Positions 54,474-62,166 of a stretch of 64,000 bases of DNA are shown in pieces. Origin of the DNA: Paracoccaceae bacterium (GTDB taxonomy: Bacteria > Pseudomonadota > Alphaproteobacteria > Rhodobacterales > Rhodobacteraceae); the NCBI GenBank assembly GCA_026989355.1, contig JALSJM010000002.1, positions 124,001-188,000 on the forward strand, read 5' to 3'. The position numbers and the translations under genes were made by a program. The notes under the pieces were generated by a model, which searched no databases, was not told where the DNA came from, and was given only the letters and a program-made list of their open reading frames with translations. How positions within the stretch are numbered: the stretch's first letter is position 1; every line of letters starts with the position of its first letter.

Positions 54474-55016
54474 TTATCGGCATCTGATCCTGCACCCCGT
54501 TTCACAGGGGGCAGTCTGTCGCGCGGCGGGAATGTTCCGGCATATCCTGAATGCAAGGTAATTGCGTTCGTTTCTGCGCTCATAGGACAGATCCTGCGCC
54601 AGATCACGGATCAGGAACCAGCCGAACCCCCCTTCGGGCAGGGCGTTCAGATCGCCCCCGAGCAATCTTGGATCGCCACGTGGCAATTCCTGCTCCGGCA
54701 TCTCTGCACCTTCATCAACAACTTCGAAGGCAAAGCCGTTGTCGAGCATCGTCGCACAAAGCTCTATCCATCCATCACCGCGATTGCCATAAGCGTGTTC
54801 GACGACATTGTTCAGCACCTCGGCCAGAACCAGTTCCAGCGTGCCGGTGTATTCGGCCGGAAGGGAAAGGGGCCTGATATGGCTGCAGAAACGGTCGAGT
54901 GTTTTCCGCACATCCCCGGGCGTGGCCCGGAACACCATCCTGAACTTTTCGATATCACCCCGCCTCTTTTCCCCTTGCCCGTGCCGCCGCATCGGCAATG
55001 GCTGCTCATGACGCAT
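54474..55016 (-). CDS. Anti-sigma factor-type serine kinase (RsbW/SpoIIAB-like)
   Basis: This 180-residue HATPase_c protein has the N-box ELVLAEVLNNVVEHAYG, the G1 box VVDEGAEMPEQ, and the G2-type LPEGGFGWFLIRDL. These motifs match GHKL serine kinases that bind sigma factors. The start at ATG 55016 overlaps the STAS stop by 11 bases, which makes a partner-switching pair. The cognate sigma factor is not in the window. The pair is adjacent to the flagellar export operon on the same strand. Confidence 0.88.
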   Translation of the reverse strand: MRHEQPLPMRRHGQGEKRRGDIEKFRMVFRATPGDVRKTLDRFCSHIRPLSLPAEYTGTLELVLAEVLNNVVEHAYGNRGDGWIELCATMLDNGFAFEVVDEGAEMPEQELPRGDPRLLGGDLNALPEGGFGWFLIRDLAQDLSYERRNERNYLAFRICRNIPAARQTAPCETGCRIRCR

Positions 55017-55350
55017 CTTCCGCCCCCCCCAAGGCGGATGCTGCATCGGCATGGATACGAAAGACCGAATCCATTCGTGTCAGGCGAAACACCTTTTCAA
55101 CCGTGGGCCTGAGCCCTGCCAGTTCCAGCCTGCGCCCGTTGCCGAGCAACTTCATGCTGGCGACAACGGCCCCAAGACCGCTGCTGTCCAGAAAATCGAC
55201 ATGCGAGAGATCGAGGACCACCCTTTCGGGGCCATCTTTCATGGCGCCGGCCATACAGTCCTTGAAGCGGATTGCCACCGATGCATCTATGCGGTTTTCG
55301 GCAACCGTGATCAGGCGGGCTTCATCGCGATCTTCGATTTCAAGATTCAT
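55006..55350 (-). CDS. STAS-domain anti-anti-sigma factor
   Basis: This 114-residue STAS protein is similar to SpoIIAA/RsbV. The phosphorylation region is DFLDSSGLGAVV (the Ser at 56 or 57 would be the target of the kinase), with VVLDLSHV before it. In the unphosphorylated state it would bind the anti-sigma kinase encoded next. It is the first gene of the pair and is divergent from the thiolase gene over 96 bp. Confidence 0.93.
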   Translation of the reverse strand: MNLEIEDRDEARLITVAENRIDASVAIRFKDCMAGAMKDGPERVVLDLSHVDFLDSSGLGAVVASMKLLGNGRRLELAGLRPTVEKVFRLTRMDSVFRIHADAASALGGAEDAS

Positions 55351-55446
55351 CGGCTCCTCCGATCAGAAGTGTCGGATGCAGGCTAGACGACAAACCTTAC
55401 CATTCTGTATGCAGGCCCGGAGAACTGCATGAAAGGGGCCAGACAG

Positions 55447-56625
55447 ATGAAACGGGTTGCCATTGCCGGTGCTGCGCGCACACCCATGGGGGGTCTGCAG
55501 GGCGTGTTCGCAGAGATTGACGCACCTCTTCTTGGCGGGGCAGCGATCAGGGGGGCACTCGAGGGCGCGCGCGCTGAAGCCGGGATGGTTGAAGAACTCC
55601 TGATGGGCTGCGTCCTGCCCGCGGGGCAGGGGCAAGCTCCGGCGCGTCAGGCCGGCTTCGCTGCAGGGCTCGGGCAGGAAGTCCCGGCCACGACTGTCAA
55701 CAAAATGTGCGGTTCGGGCATGAAGACGGTGATGATGGCACATGACCAGATCGCTCTTGGCGCTGCCGGTGTCATGGTAGCGGGCGGTATGGAAAGCATG
55801 TCGCGCGCACCTTACCTGCTGCCGGGGATGCGCAGCGGTGCGCGCCTTGGCCACGGGCAGGTAATCGACAGCATGTTCCTTGACGGTCTCGAAGATGCTT
55901 ACGACAAGGGCCGCCTGATGGGCACATTTGCCGAGGATTGCGCCGAGAGATTTCAGTTCGGTCGCGAAGCTCAGGATGAATACGCGCTCGGCTCGCTTAC
56001 AAGGGCCCTGAGCGCCGAACAGAACGGAGCTTTTGACAACGAGATCACCCCGTTCACGGTGAAAACCCGCAAAGGCGAAGTTGTAGTGACGCATGATGAA
56101 CAGCCGGCCAAGGCCCGCCCCGAAAAGATCCCCCATCTGCGCCCCGCCTTCCGCGAGGGCGGCACGGTAACGGCGGCGAATTCCTCGTCCATTTCAGACG
56201 GCGCTGCGGCATTGCTTCTGGCAAGCGAAAAGGCCGCCGGGGCGCAGGGTCTGCCCGTGCGGGCCCATATCATGGGCCATGCCAGCCACGCGCATGAGCC
56301 CGGCTGGTTCACGACGGCCCCTATTCCGGCGTCCCGAAAACTTCTGGAACGTCTGGGCTGGCGCGTGGATGATGTGGACCTGTGGGAAGTGAACGAAGCC
56401 TTCGCCGTGGTGCCGATGGCATTCATGCGGGAAATGGGCGTGCCCCGCGACAAGATCAACGTGAATGGCGGCGCCTGCGCCATGGGGCACCCGATCGGTG
56501 CTTCCGGAGCGCGCATCATCGTTACGCTCCTGAATGCTCTTGAAAAGCGAAACCTGCGGCGCGGCGTGGCGGCCATCTGCATTGGCGGCGGCGAAGGAAC
56601 GGCCATTGCCATTGAACGCCCCTGA
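55447..56625 (+). CDS. Acetyl-CoA C-acyltransferase (thiolase)
   Basis: This 392-residue thiolase has nucleophile Cys88 in NKMCGSGMKTV, the His motif NVNGGACAMGHPIGASGAR, and the second Cys in ICIGGGEGTA. It would condense or cleave acyl-CoA (acetoacetyl-CoA for PHB, or beta-oxidation). The start at ATG 55447 is preferred over 55429 because AAGGGG precedes it. No phaB or phaC gene is adjacent, so the pathway is open. Confidence 0.94.
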   Translation: MKRVAIAGAARTPMGGLQGVFAEIDAPLLGGAAIRGALEGARAEAGMVEELLMGCVLPAGQGQAPARQAGFAAGLGQEVPATTVNKMCGSGMKTVMMAHDQIALGAAGVMVAGGMESMSRAPYLLPGMRSGARLGHGQVIDSMFLDGLEDAYDKGRLMGTFAEDCAERFQFGREAQDEYALGSLTRALSAEQNGAFDNEITPFTVKTRKGEVVVTHDEQPAKARPEKIPHLRPAFREGGTVTAANSSSISDGAAALLLASEKAAGAQGLPVRAHIMGHASHAHEPGWFTTAPIPASRKLLERLGWRVDDVDLWEVNEAFAVVPMAFMREMGVPRDKINVNGGACAMGHPIGASGARIIVTLLNALEKRNLRRGVAAICIGGGEGTAIAIERP

Positions 56626-56793
56626 TCCCTGGCCGGAACACCGGCCATCGGAGCGCCCCCGGTAGTTGTTGCGCAGCAGGCCTGCGGGCATTACAAACAG
56701 TCAGAATGACAGCCGTTGCGGCCCCGGTATCCGGCTGCCCCGCGCCGCTGGCCCGGACATTTTGAACACCCGCCCTCTCGAACTGGAAACATT

Positions 56794-57405
56794 ATGGCCA
56801 ATCACCTGTATCAGGACGACCTTCCCGACAACCTTGAACTGGGAAATGTCGTTGCCATCGATTGTGAAACGATGGGCCTCAACCCCCATCGCGACAGGCT
56901 ATGCCTGGTGCAACTGTCGGGGGGCGACGGAAACGCCCATATCGTTCAGATCGCCAGAGGGCAGACAAGCGCCCCCAATCTTTCCGCCCTGCTTGCTGAT
57001 CGCAATGTGCTCAAGCTGTTCCATTTCGGCCGTTTCGACATCGCAGCCCTCTGCAAGACCTTCGGAATCCTTGCGGCCCCGGTCTATTGCACGAAGATCG
57101 CCTCGAAGCTTGTGCGTACCTATACTGACAGGCACGGCCTCAAGAACCTGCTGCAGGAACTGCTGGGAACAGAGCTTTCGAAACAGCAGCAAAGTTCGGA
57201 CTGGGGCAGCTCCGAACTGAGCAAAGCGCAGCTTGAATACGCTGCTTCGGATGTTCTGCATCTTCATCGCCTGCGCGAAAAACTGGATGAAATGCTGAAA
57301 CGGGAAGGCCGGGAAGAGCTGGCACAGGCCTGTTTCGATTTCCTGCCGACTCGCGCCAGGCTTGATCTGGAAGGCTGGCCCGATGAGGACATCTTCGCGC
57401 ACTGA
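56794..57405 (+). CDS. Short RNase D-like 3'-5' exonuclease
   Basis: This 203-residue DEDDy exonuclease is made only of the catalytic domain. It has the DET-motif VVAIDCETMGLNPHRD, the HFGRFDIAAL motif, and the late LEYAASDVLHLHRL (motif III Tyr and Asp). It lacks the two HRDC domains of E. coli RNase D; short forms of this kind are common in alphaproteobacteria. The ATG at 56794 removes a non-conserved N-terminal extension. It lies upstream of lptC. Confidence 0.9.
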   Translation: MANHLYQDDLPDNLELGNVVAIDCETMGLNPHRDRLCLVQLSGGDGNAHIVQIARGQTSAPNLSALLADRNVLKLFHFGRFDIAALCKTFGILAAPVYCTKIASKLVRTYTDRHGLKNLLQELLGTELSKQQQSSDWGSSELSKAQLEYAASDVLHLHRLREKLDEMLKREGREELAQACFDFLPTRARLDLEGWPDEDIFAH

Positions 57406-57494
57406 GCGATACCCCCCTGCCGACAGGAAGGCATCGTCAGATCCGGCCGGCCTGACATGCCAACGCCTGACGCCATTTATCCGGGAAAACGGCG

Positions 57495-58103
57495 ATGACA
57501 GCCCATGACAGACGCTATTCTCGTTTCGTGGCCCGGGCAAAGATCCTTCTGCCCATCTTTGCGCTTGCGGTTCTGTCAACGGTATTCATGTTTTCGCGTC
57601 ACTTCGACCCGGCCGAAAACATCCCTTTCTCGAAGGCCGATGTGGACAAGCTGGCCCGTGAACAACGCATTGGCCAGCCGGAATATTCGGGTGTAACCGC
57701 CGATGGAACGGCCGTTTCGATCTCTGCAGGCGAGGCCAGGCCTGAATTGAGCGGCCCGCGCCAGCTGATCGCCGAACAGCTGGCTGCACGAATAGAAACA
57801 TCCGACGGTCTTCGCCTTGATATCACCGCAAGAACCGGCCGGGTCGATCAGGATGCAGGGGTTGCCCGTCTCGAAGGCGGCGTCGAGATCCTGTCTTCGA
57901 ACGGTTACAGGCTCCGCACGAAGGCAGTAACCGCGAATCTTGAAAAAACCGGCATACGAACCGATAACCGGGTAACAGGCGAAGGCCCGCTGGGGCGCTT
58001 CGAGGCGGGCCGCATGATCCTGACAGGAGATGAAACCGGCAGGATGAGCCATGTTCTTGTTTTCAAGAACGGTGTGAAGCTGATATATGATCCCGAGCAA
58101 TGA
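57495..58103 (+). CDS. lptC: LPS export protein LptC
   Basis: LptC (202 residues) has one N-terminal membrane helix (ILLPIFALAVLSTVFMFSRHF) and a periplasmic beta-jellyroll (YSGVTADGTAVSISAGEARPE..., LEGGVEILSSNGYRLRTKAV) that receives LPS from LptBFG and hands it to LptA. It lies directly upstream of lptA and lptB in the usual order. The length is normal for alphaproteobacteria. Confidence 0.9.
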   Translation: MTAHDRRYSRFVARAKILLPIFALAVLSTVFMFSRHFDPAENIPFSKADVDKLAREQRIGQPEYSGVTADGTAVSISAGEARPELSGPRQLIAEQLAARIETSDGLRLDITARTGRVDQDAGVARLEGGVEILSSNGYRLRTKAVTANLEKTGIRTDNRVTGEGPLGRFEAGRMILTGDETGRMSHVLVFKNGVKLIYDPEQ

Positions 58104-58110
58104 GGATGAC

Positions 58111-58611
58111 ATGCATTTTTTCGCCCGTTCGTTTCTTTCGCTGTTCCTGCTGATCGCCCTGCCGTTCCAGACAGCGGCGCAAACCACCGAAATTCCGTTC
58201 GGAAACCTTCGCCAGGACACCTCTCTGCCTGTCGAAATCTCGGCCGAAAGGCTTGAAGTCGATCAAGCCGAAGGCACAGCGATGTTTTCCGGCAATGTGG
58301 TTGTCGGGCAGGGTGACATGCGCCTGAAAGCCGACAGGATTCAGGTGATCTATGCTGCCGGGGATGATCGCGGCAGGATCGCGCGGCTTGAGGCGGCGGG
58401 AAATGTCGTGCTGGTCAGCGGTGCCGAGGCCGCTGAAGCCGAACGGGCCATCTATACCATCGAAAGCGGGCAGGTTGTCATGGAAGGAAACGTGATCCTC
58501 ACCCAGGGCGGAAACGCCCTGTCTTCCGAACGAATGCTGGTAAACCTGAAGGATGGCACGGCACTTCTGGAAGGGCGGGTGCGAACCATTCTGAACCCGG
58601 GTGGCAACTGA
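58111..58611 (+). CDS. lptA: LPS export periplasmic protein LptA
   Basis: This 166-residue OstA-family protein forms the periplasmic bridge. The ATG at 58111 after GAGGATG precedes a signal peptide (SFLSLFLLIALPFQTAAQ). The OstA domain has VEISAERLEVDQAEGTAMFSGNV, DMRLKADRIQVIY and GNVILTQGGNALSSERMLVNL. The stop overlaps the lptB ATG by one base. An upstream in-frame start at 58087 lies inside lptC and is less likely. Confidence 0.92.
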   Translation: MHFFARSFLSLFLLIALPFQTAAQTTEIPFGNLRQDTSLPVEISAERLEVDQAEGTAMFSGNVVVGQGDMRLKADRIQVIYAAGDDRGRIARLEAAGNVVLVSGAEAAEAERAIYTIESGQVVMEGNVILTQGGNALSSERMLVNLKDGTALLEGRVRTILNPGGN

Positions 58612-59372
58612 TGGGCGAAGCGCGGCCTCTTGCCGTCGAGAAGGGCAGTGCCGGGTTGCGGGTGCTTGGCCTGCACAAGAGCTATCGCAAGCGCCTGGTC
58701 ATCCGCGATGTCAGCCTTGATCTTCTGCGGGGAGAGGTTGTGGCCCTGCTCGGGCCGAACGGTTCGGGAAAGACAACCTGTTTCTATGCGATCGCCGGGC
58801 TGATCATTCCCGAGGGAGGGCAGGTTTTGCTTGACGGAAACGATGTCACGCTTCTTCCCATGTATCGCCGGGCCAAGATGGGTATTGGTTATCTGCCGCA
58901 GGAAGTTTCCATATTTCGCGGCCTTTCGGTGGAAGCCAACATCCTTGCCATCCTCGAAATCGCGATAAAAGACGTCCACAAGCGCCGCGAACGCCTGGAA
59001 GAGCTGCTCTCGGATTTCTCGATCGAGCACCTGCGCCGCGCACCGGCCCTTTCACTTTCGGGCGGCGAACGCCGGCGGGTAGAGATTGCGCGCTGCCTGG
59101 CGGCTGATCCGAAGTATCTGCTGCTCGACGAACCTTTTGCAGGCGTGGACCCGATTGCCGTTGGCGAGATCCGCTCTCTTGTTGCCGATCTGAAGAACCG
59201 GGGAATCGGCGTTCTGATTACCGACCACAACGTGCGCGAAACGCTGGAAATCGTGGACCGCGCCTATATCCTGCATGACGGCAGGGTGCTGATGAGCGGC
59301 ACCACCGATGAGGTGATCCGGGATGAAAACGTGCGGCGCGTCTATCTCGGGCAAAGCTTCCGCATTTCCTGA
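58611..59372 (+). CDS. lptB: LPS export ABC transporter ATPase LptB
   Basis: LptB (253 residues) powers extraction of LPS from the inner membrane with LptFG. Walker A GPNGSGKTT, Q-loop YLPQEVSIFRGLSV, signature LSGGERRRVEIARCLA, Walker B YLLLDEPFAGVDP, and the H-loop His in ITDHNVRETL are all intact. It is co-translated with lptA. The usual downstream rpoN is missing: hpf follows after 273 bp. Confidence 0.97.
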   Translation: MGEARPLAVEKGSAGLRVLGLHKSYRKRLVIRDVSLDLLRGEVVALLGPNGSGKTTCFYAIAGLIIPEGGQVLLDGNDVTLLPMYRRAKMGIGYLPQEVSIFRGLSVEANILAILEIAIKDVHKRRERLEELLSDFSIEHLRRAPALSLSGGERRRVEIARCLAADPKYLLLDEPFAGVDPIAVGEIRSLVADLKNRGIGVLITDHNVRETLEIVDRAYILHDGRVLMSGTTDEVIRDENVRRVYLGQSFRIS

Positions 59373-59645
59373 CATCCGCGCCAATCTCCGGCAAACCGCA
59401 CGCTTGGGAGAGTTGGAGTTGACAAGCCCCTGCGATATGTCGCCAAATACTACCCATGCGAGCGCACCCCATCCCGTTGGCTTCTGATTCCGTTCTGGAA
59501 GCGATACCCGGGCAGAAACCCGAAAGCGCATTCCGGAAGCTGCAAACCGTGTTTTTCGTTTCGAATATCCTGTTTCCCGGCTTTGCGCCATGCAGGGCCG
59601 ATACCTTGCGAATTCCTTGCCAATTCAACAACAACAGGAGCTGTG
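59373..59645 (+). promoter_or_regulatory. hpf upstream region with possible promoter
   Basis: This 273-bp gap lies between lptB and hpf. TTGACA at 59419-59424 is a good -35; AAATAC (about 59445-59450) could be a poorly spaced -10. No trace of rpoN coding sequence was seen here. Confidence 0.4.
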
Positions 59646-60221
59646 ATGAGATATCAGATCACCGGACGCCAGCTGGACATCGGCAGTGCGCTGCAACAGC
59701 ATGTGAAGGATGAATTGTCATCCATTCTCGACAAATACGGACAGCGGCCAACGGATGCCGAGGTGATTTTTTCGAAGGATGCACATAATTTCGTGTGCGA
59801 AGCCACGGTGCATCTTTCCACCGGCATGACCGCAGCAGCAAAAGCTGCCGCCACCGAAATATATGCCGCTTTCGACAAGTGCCGCGACAAGATGGAAAAG
59901 CAGCTGCGCCGCTACAAACGCCGGCTGAAGGACCATCAGCGCAGCCGTCAACATCCGGTTGAACTTTCCCCGGCATCCGCCTATATCCTCGCGGCGACAG
60001 ACGAGGCAGAGGATTCGGAGCCCGAATCGCTTGCTCCGATGATCGTTGCGGAGATGGAAACCGAGATTGCGTATCTCTCGGTAGGTGAAGCCGTCATGAG
60101 GATGGAGCTTTCAGGCGCACCGGTTCTTGTCTTTCGCAACGAAGCCCACAAAGGGGTGAATGTGGTCTATCGGCGGGATGACGGAAACATCGGCTGGATC
60201 GATCCGAAAGACTCGGCCTGA
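59646..60221 (+). CDS. hpf: Ribosome hibernation promoting factor HPF (long form)
   Basis: This 191-residue long HPF dimerises 70S ribosomes into inactive 100S forms in stationary phase. The N-terminal S30AE domain is YQITGRQLDIGSALQQHVKDEL...FDKCRDKMEKQLRRYKRRLKDH. The C-terminal dimerisation domain (about 140-190) reads VLVFRNEAHKGVNVVYRRDDGNIGWI. ATG 59646 follows AGGAGC. It is transcribed towards ptsN. Confidence 0.94.
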   Translation: MRYQITGRQLDIGSALQQHVKDELSSILDKYGQRPTDAEVIFSKDAHNFVCEATVHLSTGMTAAAKAAATEIYAAFDKCRDKMEKQLRRYKRRLKDHQRSRQHPVELSPASAYILAATDEAEDSEPESLAPMIVAEMETEIAYLSVGEAVMRMELSGAPVLVFRNEAHKGVNVVYRRDDGNIGWIDPKDSA

Positions 60222-60260
60222 TCCCGGGGCAGGGACGGCCAGATCGAAAAGTGAGCACTC

Positions 60261-60725
60261 ATGGAACTTTCAAGTTTTCTCAAATCAGAAGCTGTGCGCG
60301 TGCTAGGGCAGGTAAGCAGCAAGAAACGTCTGTTCCAGGAGCTCGCACAACTGATCACATCATGCTGCGGCGTAAACGCCAACGACGTATTCGATGCCCT
60401 TCAGGAGCGCGAAAGCCTTGGCCCGACCGGTGTAGGACACGGCGTGGCACTGCCGCATGCCCGTCTGCCGGATCTTGACGGCATCAAGGGAGCCTTCCTG
60501 AAACTTGAACGGCCGCTCGATTTCGGATCGGTCGATCGTCAGCCGATCGATCTGGTCTTTGCTCTTTTCGCGCCCGAAGATACCGGCGTCGATCATCTCA
60601 AGGCCCTGGCGCTGGTTTCACGCACCATGCGCGACAAGGACATTCGCGCCAAGCTTCGGGCAAATGATGATCCGGTGGCATTGCACGCCATCCTGACCGA
60701 AGCGCGCACCAGTCAGGCAGCCTGA
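60261..60725 (+). CDS. ptsN: PTS IIA-like nitrogen-regulatory protein PtsN
   Basis: PtsN (EIIA-Ntr, 154 residues) receives phosphate from PTS-Ntr and regulates nitrogen, potassium and carbon functions. The phospho-His is residue 66 in GVGHGVALPHARLP. ERESLGPTGVG and the C-terminal PEDTGVDHLKALALVSR are typical. It ends in a 13-base overlap with the convergent sulfotransferase gene. Confidence 0.95.
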   Translation: MELSSFLKSEAVRVLGQVSSKKRLFQELAQLITSCCGVNANDVFDALQERESLGPTGVGHGVALPHARLPDLDGIKGAFLKLERPLDFGSVDRQPIDLVFALFAPEDTGVDHLKALALVSRTMRDKDIRAKLRANDDPVALHAILTEARTSQAA

Positions 60726-62161
60726 GAGCCCATATCACCCCAGGCGCGGTATCCGAACATCATGTAATCGCGCTGGTAGGCCCCCCTGGCGGCGGCTTCA
60801 ATCTCTTCGTCGTAAATTTCTGCCAGGCTGCAGGGCTGGGTCTCTCTGATCTGCGGAGGCAGGGGGGGCGGTTGCAGGCCAACCTGTTCCGCCAGATACT
60901 GCAGGCCCTGGTTCAGATCTTCGGCCCGCAGCACCATGTCGGGCAGGGCAAAACCGCCGAATCCCTGCAAGACATGGCTCTGACTGGCCCATGCCGGATC
61001 GATCCTGACCCCGGTTTGCCCGGCCAGATTGCCTTGCAGAAACTGCAGAAACTGCAGAAACGCCCGGCGATGCGCAGGTCTGTCGTGCCCCCCTGCCGCC
61101 ACGGCATCTGTCAGATCAACCCCGTAAACCTTCTGCAGGGTTCTCCTGATTTTCGCATAGCTTCCCTTTTCGGTATTCAGGATATGGTTGCAGAATGCCG
61201 CATGCGCCCGTGCCAGCGGATGGCGCACCACCGTAAAACTGCGGTGCCCGGGATGCCGGCGCTTCCACTGGCGCAGGCTCTTCTGGCTGAACCCGGTTTT
61301 CAGGGCTGTCCGCTCTACCCCATCAATGGCGCAGAGCCAGTCCTTTACCTGTATCTCAAGGCCCATTCTGACCGGCATGTACAAGAGCGGTGCCCTTGCG
61401 GCCGCAACATGCTCTGGAATCGCCGCACCCCGCTCCGGTTCGAAATCCGGCATATCGGAGAGCCCGAACAGATCGAGACCGGCCAGCGCCCTGATCATCT
61501 CTCGCGGGTTTGTCACCTTGTCGGTGAGCGGCGCGGGGTTCTGCTTGCAGGTGGCCGAGGAAAGCGCCGTTATCTGCGCCGTCTGGCCCAGAAACCGGGC
61601 AAGCCCGTTCAGAACGGCAAGGTCTCCGACATCCTTGTAATCAAGATGAAATCCGCTCTGGCCCGTGGTCTGGAGTTCACGCCTGAGCGCGCGCTGCCAT
61701 TTCTGCTCGTCGTCAAGATACGATCTGAACTCGGCCGGTTCGAACCGGATCCTGGCCTCTTTTCTGTGCCGGACATCGCTCAGCTTCCACTGCCCAGTTG
61801 CCTGGGCGATCTTGCGCGATACATAGCTTTCAAGCGGATTGCGCGTCAGGATTATCTTGGCGCATCGCCTGTCGTTCAGACAATGCCGCAAAATCCGCGG
61901 ATCGTGATCGCGGAAAAACCGGAATCCGGCAAGCCCGGGCGTATGCCTGCGCATCGCCTGAATGAACCCCAGAGGATCGGATTCCCTCCTGGACAGGCTG
62001 AAACCGAAGCGCTTCCTGCCGTCAGGATAACAGAGGAATGACGGATTGAATGCCTCGCCATGACAATGCAGGCCGGAGAACTGATTGATATTGGCCTCCA
62101 GAAAATTCGAGCCCGTGCGCATTCCGGCAAAAATTATGAAATAGTCAAAATTCTGTGGCAT
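60713..62161 (-). CDS. Sulfotransferase-family protein with two sulfotransferase-like halves
   Basis: This 482-residue protein starts at ATG 62161. The N-terminal half has the PAPS 5'-phosphosulfate loop FAGMRTGSNFLEANI at about 11-25 and the 3'-phosphate motif KIILTRNPLESYVSRK at about 99-114. The second half (from about 275) contains SFTVVRHPLARAHAAFC, a 3'-phosphate-type motif of carbohydrate sulfotransferases, but its PAPS loop is less clear (LLYMPVRMG). It probably sulfates a glycan. The C-terminus overlaps ptsN by 13 bases on the other strand. Substrate unknown. Confidence 0.8.
   Translation of the reverse strand: MPQNFDYFIIFAGMRTGSNFLEANINQFSGLHCHGEAFNPSFLCYPDGRKRFGFSLSRRESDPLGFIQAMRRHTPGLAGFRFFRDHDPRILRHCLNDRRCAKIILTRNPLESYVSRKIAQATGQWKLSDVRHRKEARIRFEPAEFRSYLDDEQKWQRALRRELQTTGQSGFHLDYKDVGDLAVLNGLARFLGQTAQITALSSATCKQNPAPLTDKVTNPREMIRALAGLDLFGLSDMPDFEPERGAAIPEHVAAARAPLLYMPVRMGLEIQVKDWLCAIDGVERTALKTGFSQKSLRQWKRRHPGHRSFTVVRHPLARAHAAFCNHILNTEKGSYAKIRRTLQKVYGVDLTDAVAAGGHDRPAHRRAFLQFLQFLQGNLAGQTGVRIDPAWASQSHVLQGFGGFALPDMVLRAEDLNQGLQYLAEQVGLQPPPLPPQIRETQPCSLAEIYDEEIEAAARGAYQRDYMMFGYRAWGDMGSQAA
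61035..61061. repeat. Three tandem 9-bp repeats in the sulfotransferase gene
   Basis: TGCAGAAAC occurs three times in direct succession and encodes a FLQ triplet repeat. In-frame length variation is possible. Confidence 0.95.
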
Positions 62162-62166
62162 GGATC

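Noticed and set aside
61035-61061. Tandem repeats as a possible CRISPR
   Set aside because: The units are 9 bp without spacers and lie in frame within a coding gene. The same holds for the GATCAC array in cobW.
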